From Orrella dioscoreae (GTDB lineage Bacteria > Pseudomonadota > Gammaproteobacteria > Burkholderiales > Burkholderiaceae_B), in the NCBI RefSeq assembly GCF_900089455.2, contig NZ_LT907988.1, forward strand, positions 2,480,001 through 2,544,000: 64,000 nucleotides of DNA. Reading direction: 5' to 3'. Under the pieces are notes generated by a model. That model was not told where the DNA came from and ran no database searches. It saw nothing but the letters and a program-made list of their open reading frames with translations. Position numbers and translations under genes: made by a program. Below, piece after piece: positions 60,874 to 64,000 of this stretch. Each line of letters begins with the position of its first letter. The first letter of the stretch is position 1.

Positions 60874-61775
60874 GCGCTTTCTTCGATACCCTGCGCCAAC
60901 TGATCCAGGGCTGGGCGCAAGCCGGCATGCTGCCGGATTCCCTCACCTATGGCTTCGTGGTCAATGCCCTGCTGGCCGGGCTCATCATCGGGCCGATCCT
61001 GGGCGGCCTGGGCACGCTGGTGGTGGTCAAGCGCTACGCCTTCTTCTCGGAGGCCGTGGGGCACGCGGCGCTGACCGGCGTGGCCATCGGCATCCTGCTG
61101 GGCGAACCCTACACCGGTCCCTACGGCAGCCTGTTCAGCTACTGCCTGATGTTCGGCATCCTGCTGAATTACCTGCGCAACCGCACGGGCCTGACGCCCG
61201 ACACGCTGATCGGCGTGTTCCTGTCGGTGTCGCTGGCGCTGGGCGCAAGCCTGCTGCTGATCCTGGCCGGCCGCATCAATATCCATATCCTGGAGAACGT
61301 GCTGTTCGGCTCGGTGCTGACCGTCAACGGCCAGGATCTGGCGGTGCTGGCCTGCGTGGCGCTCTTGACGGTGGCCCTGGCGCTGCCGAACTACAACCGC
61401 CTGATGCTGGCCAGCTTCAATCCGCAGCTGGCCGCCGTGCGCGGCGTGCCGGTCAAGGCCATGGACTATCTCTTCGTGGTGCTGGTCACGCTGGTGACGG
61501 TGGCCTCGGTCAAGGTGATCGGCGCCATCCTGGTCGGCGCCCTGCTGGTGATTCCGGCCGCGGCCGCGCGCCTGCTGTCGCAATCGCTCAAGGGCTTCTT
61601 CGGCCTGTCGGTGCTGCTGGCCACGATCAGCACGCTGGCCGGCATCATGCTGCCCATCGAACTCGAACTGCCGGTGCCTTCGGGCGCGGCCATCATTCTG
61701 GTCGCAGGCGTCTTGTTTGCGGCCTCGGCAGTGGCGCGCGGCGTCCTGCCCAGCTTGAAAGGAAATGCAGGATGA
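60870..61775 (+). CDS. fpvE: Metal ABC transporter permease FpvE
   Basis: 301 residues, about eight to nine membrane helices of the ZnuB/MntC family. YGFVVNALLAGLIIGPILGGLGTLVVVKRYAFFSEAVGHAALTG at the start holds the conserved glycine and histidine; ARLLSQSLKGFFGLSVLLATIS is the ATPase-contact loop. Works with FpvD. Overlaps neighbours by four bases. Confidence 0.87.
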   Translation: MSAFFDTLRQLIQGWAQAGMLPDSLTYGFVVNALLAGLIIGPILGGLGTLVVVKRYAFFSEAVGHAALTGVAIGILLGEPYTGPYGSLFSYCLMFGILLNYLRNRTGLTPDTLIGVFLSVSLALGASLLLILAGRINIHILENVLFGSVLTVNGQDLAVLACVALLTVALALPNYNRLMLASFNPQLAAVRGVPVKAMDYLFVVLVTLVTVASVKVIGAILVGALLVIPAAAARLLSQSLKGFFGLSVLLATISTLAGIMLPIELELPVPSGAAIILVAGVLFAASAVARGVLPSLKGNAG

Positions 61776-62752
61776 CTTCCCAGACTTTCCCCCTCTCCCT
61801 GAGCCGCCTGGCTGCCGTGGTCGCGCTGGCCCTGGGCGCCGCGGCCGCCGCCGTGCCCGCCCATGCCCAGGAAGGCCGTGCGACGCGCGCTTCGCGCGCT
61901 GCGGCGCAGGCCAGCGGTCCGGCCGCCAGCGACGCCTCGGCCACCGTGCTGACCGCGCATCCCGTGGTGCACGCCCTGACCGAGAGCCTGGCCAAGGGCA
62001 CCAGGATCCGTGTCGAGCGCGCCGCGCCCGCCAACCTGCCGCCCACCCGCCTGGCTTCGTATTTCGGTGGCCGCGGCGGCCCCGCGCTGGCCAAGGCGGC
62101 CGGCACGGCCGACGCCGTGGTGGGCCTGCGCTCGCTGTGGGCGGATGACCCGCTCTTCCCGGTCGCGCGCCGCAGCAACATCCGCATCGTCGAGATCGAT
62201 GCCGCCCGGCCGCTGGATGGCGCGCTGAATGGCATTGCGCTGCAGGGCGGCAATCCTGGCGCGCAGTTCGCCGCGCATCCGTGGCTGAGCGTCGTGAACC
62301 TGGGCCGCATGGCCGATATCGTGGCCGCCGACCTGGGCCGACTGTCGCCCTCGGATGACAAGGCCATCGAGACCAACCTGGCCGCCATCAAGCGCCGCCT
62401 GGTGACGCTGAACGCCCGCAGCCAGAAGGGCCTGGCCGCCGCCAGCAATGTGTCCGTGGTGAGCCTGTCCGAGCGCCTGCCCTACCTGGTGTCGGAGTTC
62501 AACCTTGACCTGATCGATACCCTCGCGCACGACGACAAGGAATGGACGCCCGAGGCGCTGGCGCAGTTGACCGCCACGCTGAAGGACAACGGCGCAGCGG
62601 CCGCGCTGTTGCACCGCGAGCCCACGCCCGCGCTGCGCGAGGCCATCGAGGCCGGTGGCGCCAAGGCCATCGTGCTGGCCACCGACGGCACGGACCCCGT
62701 GGCAGAGCTGGAAGGCAATGCGGACCTGCTGATCAAGACGCTCGCGCCCTGA
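61772..62752 (+). CDS. fpvF: Second metal-binding protein FpvF
   Basis: 326 residues with signal peptide to about AHAQE (residue 33). It has the outline of a cluster-9 substrate-binding protein but is more divergent than FpvC: LTAHPVVHALTESLAKG, HPWLSVVNLGRMADIVAADLGR and SLSERLPYLVSEFNLDLIDTL. Having two binding proteins (FpvC and FpvF) is the special feature of FpvCDEF; FpvF binds ferri-siderophore in Pseudomonas. Last gene of the operon; a hairpin follows. Confidence 0.82.
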   Translation: MTSQTFPLSLSRLAAVVALALGAAAAAVPAHAQEGRATRASRAAAQASGPAASDASATVLTAHPVVHALTESLAKGTRIRVERAAPANLPPTRLASYFGGRGGPALAKAAGTADAVVGLRSLWADDPLFPVARRSNIRIVEIDAARPLDGALNGIALQGGNPGAQFAAHPWLSVVNLGRMADIVAADLGRLSPSDDKAIETNLAAIKRRLVTLNARSQKGLAAASNVSVVSLSERLPYLVSEFNLDLIDTLAHDDKEWTPEALAQLTATLKDNGAAAALLHREPTPALREAIEAGGAKAIVLATDGTDPVAELEGNADLLIKTLAP

Positions 62753-62810
62753 TTCCGCGGGGCGGGCAAAAGCCCTGCCCTGCGCGTTCCCTCAGGCCCT
62801 CAAGGCCCCG

Positions 62811-62834
62811 ACGGCGCATCCCAGGATGCGCCGT
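62811..62834. terminator. Bidirectional hairpin terminator between fpvF and epsC
   Basis: ACGGCGCATC-CCAG-GATGCGCCGT is a perfect 10-bp stem with a 4-base loop between convergent genes (fpvF ends 62752, epsC ends 62839). Only TTG follows, so it lacks a T-run. Its right arm plus TG (GATGCGCCGTTG) is partly repeated at 62841-62851 (ATGCGCCGTTG), inside the epsC end. Confidence 0.5.
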
Positions 62835-62838
62835 TGCC

Positions 62839-63786
62839 TTATGCGCCGTTGTCCTGCGTGGCGCCGTCGCTGATGAGCGAGGCCTGCGTGACGCTGCTGT
62901 GCGCCGGAACCGAATTCGTCAGCCAGACATTGCCGCCGATGACGGAGGCGCGTCCCACGGTGATGCGGCCCAGGATGGTGGCGCCGGCGTAGATGACCAC
63001 GTCGTCTTCCAGGATGGGGTGGCGCGGCAGCCCTTTCTTCAATTCGCCGTTCTCGCTGGCGGGGAAGCGCTTGGCGCCCAGCGTGACCGCCTGGTACAGG
63101 CGCACGCGCTCACCGATGATGGTGGTTTCGCCGATCACCACGCCCGTGCCGTGGTCGATGAAGAAGCTGGCGCCGATGGTCGCGCCCGGGTGGATGTCGA
63201 TGCCGGTGTCGGCGTGGGCGATCTCCGCCACGATGCGGGCGACCAGCGGCGCGCCCAGCTTGTAGAGCTCGTGCGCCAGGCGATGGTGGATGACCGCGAT
63301 GACGCCCGGATAGCACAGCAGCACCTCGTCCACGCTGCGCGCGGCGGGATCGCCCTGGTAGGCCGCGATGACGTCGGTGTCCAGCATGACCCGCACGCGC
63401 GGCAAGGCGGCCGCGAAGGCGCTGACCAGTTCACGGGCCTGGGCCGCGATGGTTTCCGGCGCCACGGCCGAGTGCCGGGCGCCGTAGCCCAGCTCCAGGC
63501 GCACCTGGTGCGACAACTGGTCCAGCGCCTTGGCCAGTGTCAGTTGCACATAGGCGTCTTCGTTCTCCTCGCGCAGGTCGATGGGGCCCAGGCGCATGGG
63601 AAACAGCGCGCCACAGAGCAGCTCGACCGCGCAGCGCACCTGCGCCACCGAGGGAAACTCGCGCTCGCCCGAGGCGCGCATGCGCCCGCTGTGCGCGCGC
63701 CACTCCATCCGCGCATCCCGCAGTCCGTTGACGATCTGGCTCAAGCCCCAGTTCTGGGGAGTGCCGTTGACCCTGCATTCGCTCAT
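62839..63786 (-). CDS. epsC: Serine O-acetyltransferase (EpsC-type)
   Basis: 315 residues from ATG 63786 with CAGGAG upstream. The N-terminal 150 residues are helical; the C-terminal part is a left-handed beta helix of hexapeptide repeats (DTGIDIHPGATIGASFFIDHGTGVVIGETTIIG) with catalytic His in IDHGTG and HADTG, as in CysE. It forms O-acetylserine from serine and acetyl-CoA for cysteine synthesis. The longer N-terminus fits the EpsC subgroup of betaproteobacteria. It lies near the sulfur cluster but is a separate transcript. Confidence 0.88.
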   Translation of the reverse strand: MSECRVNGTPQNWGLSQIVNGLRDARMEWRAHSGRMRASGEREFPSVAQVRCAVELLCGALFPMRLGPIDLREENEDAYVQLTLAKALDQLSHQVRLELGYGARHSAVAPETIAAQARELVSAFAAALPRVRVMLDTDVIAAYQGDPAARSVDEVLLCYPGVIAVIHHRLAHELYKLGAPLVARIVAEIAHADTGIDIHPGATIGASFFIDHGTGVVIGETTIIGERVRLYQAVTLGAKRFPASENGELKKGLPRHPILEDDVVIYAGATILGRITVGRASVIGGNVWLTNSVPAHSSVTQASLISDGATQDNGA

Positions 63787-63932
63787 GCTGCCCTGCTCCT
63801 GTATTCCGGTCGGTCTCGGCCCGGACGGTCGGTCCAGGCAGCCTGTCATATTACCGGGCCGCGCGGCAATATGCCGGCGCAGGCTGCGTTGGCGTCAGGG
63901 TCTTTGGGCGGCCGCCTGCGGGTCATCCGCGT

Positions 63933-64000
63933 TCAGGCCTGGCCGCCCGCGCCCGCCGCCAGCACCTGGCGGGCAAATTCTTCCAGCTTCAGGCCCCGAC
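63933..64000 (-). CDS. C-terminal end of an unidentified gene, partial
   Basis: A reading frame enters from the right edge on the minus strand and ends at TGA 63933-63935; 21 codons are visible (RGLKLEEFARQVLAAGAGGQ). The fragment is too short to name a family. It probably lies upstream of epsC; the 146-base gap between them holds only GC-rich sequence with no clear terminator. Confidence 0.4.
   Translation of the reverse strand, partial: RGLKLEEFARQVLAAGAGGQA

Overview
The window is about 64 kb of GC-rich, densely coded chromosomal DNA from a betaproteobacterium. It most likely belongs to Burkholderiales, family Alcaligenaceae (Bordetella/Achromobacter-like). The reasons are three Bug-type tripartite-tricarboxylate receptors beside IclR, GntR and LysR regulators, a PagP very close to the Bordetella form, an EpsC-type serine acetyltransferase, and the codon bias. 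I saw no tRNA, rRNA, insertion sequence, prophage or CRISPR array.

Layout. 1-12 kb: end of a KDPG aldolase gene, a YgiW-like protein, two small genes of immunity-type families (SUFU, Rap1a), an IclR regulator with a GalB-like hydratase and a Bug receptor, a LysR/SDR/lipocalin group, ribA, a Sel1-repeat protein, a DUF1963 protein, pagP and a WG-repeat protein. 12-16 kb: a two-gene repair operon (FAN1-like VRR-NUC nuclease plus an iron-sulfur DinG/XPD-type helicase) behind a LexA-like box. 16-24 kb: a ChaA antiporter with a switch-like leader, then nitrate assimilation: a NIT-ANTAR antiterminator, a leader with two hexaloop hairpins and a terminator, nrtABD, and ybiB. 24-38 kb: carriers and small catabolic modules (two MFS proteins, Bug + FAH hydrolase with GntR, cycA, Bug + DapA-like aldolase with GntR, a quinone oxidoreductase, LrgA/LrgB, DUF2007, LysR). 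38-50 kb: a probable organosulfur-scavenging operon (flavin monooxygenase, peptide-type ABC transporter, two SfnB-like oxidoreductases, a four-domain rhodanese). 50-56 kb: DUF2076 protein, XerD, a DJ-1/PfpI protein, a MocR regulator and two multiheme cytochromes c. 56-63 kb: an eight-gene operon matching Pseudomonas fpvGHJK-fpvCDEF in order and type. The window ends with epsC and a gene fragment.

How the parts fit. The theme is nutrient scavenging: nitrate under antitermination control, sulfur from organosulfur compounds (with serine acetyltransferase nearby), iron by reductive release from a siderophore, and small organic acids through Bug receptors. Several divergent regulator/enzyme pairs carry clear operators: a 7-3-7 palindrome at 2702-2718, two 16-bp copies flanking 28883-29161, and two copies of a 12-bp palindrome flanking 33329-33585. 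Functions come from motif recognition and remembered family sequences; no database search was possible.
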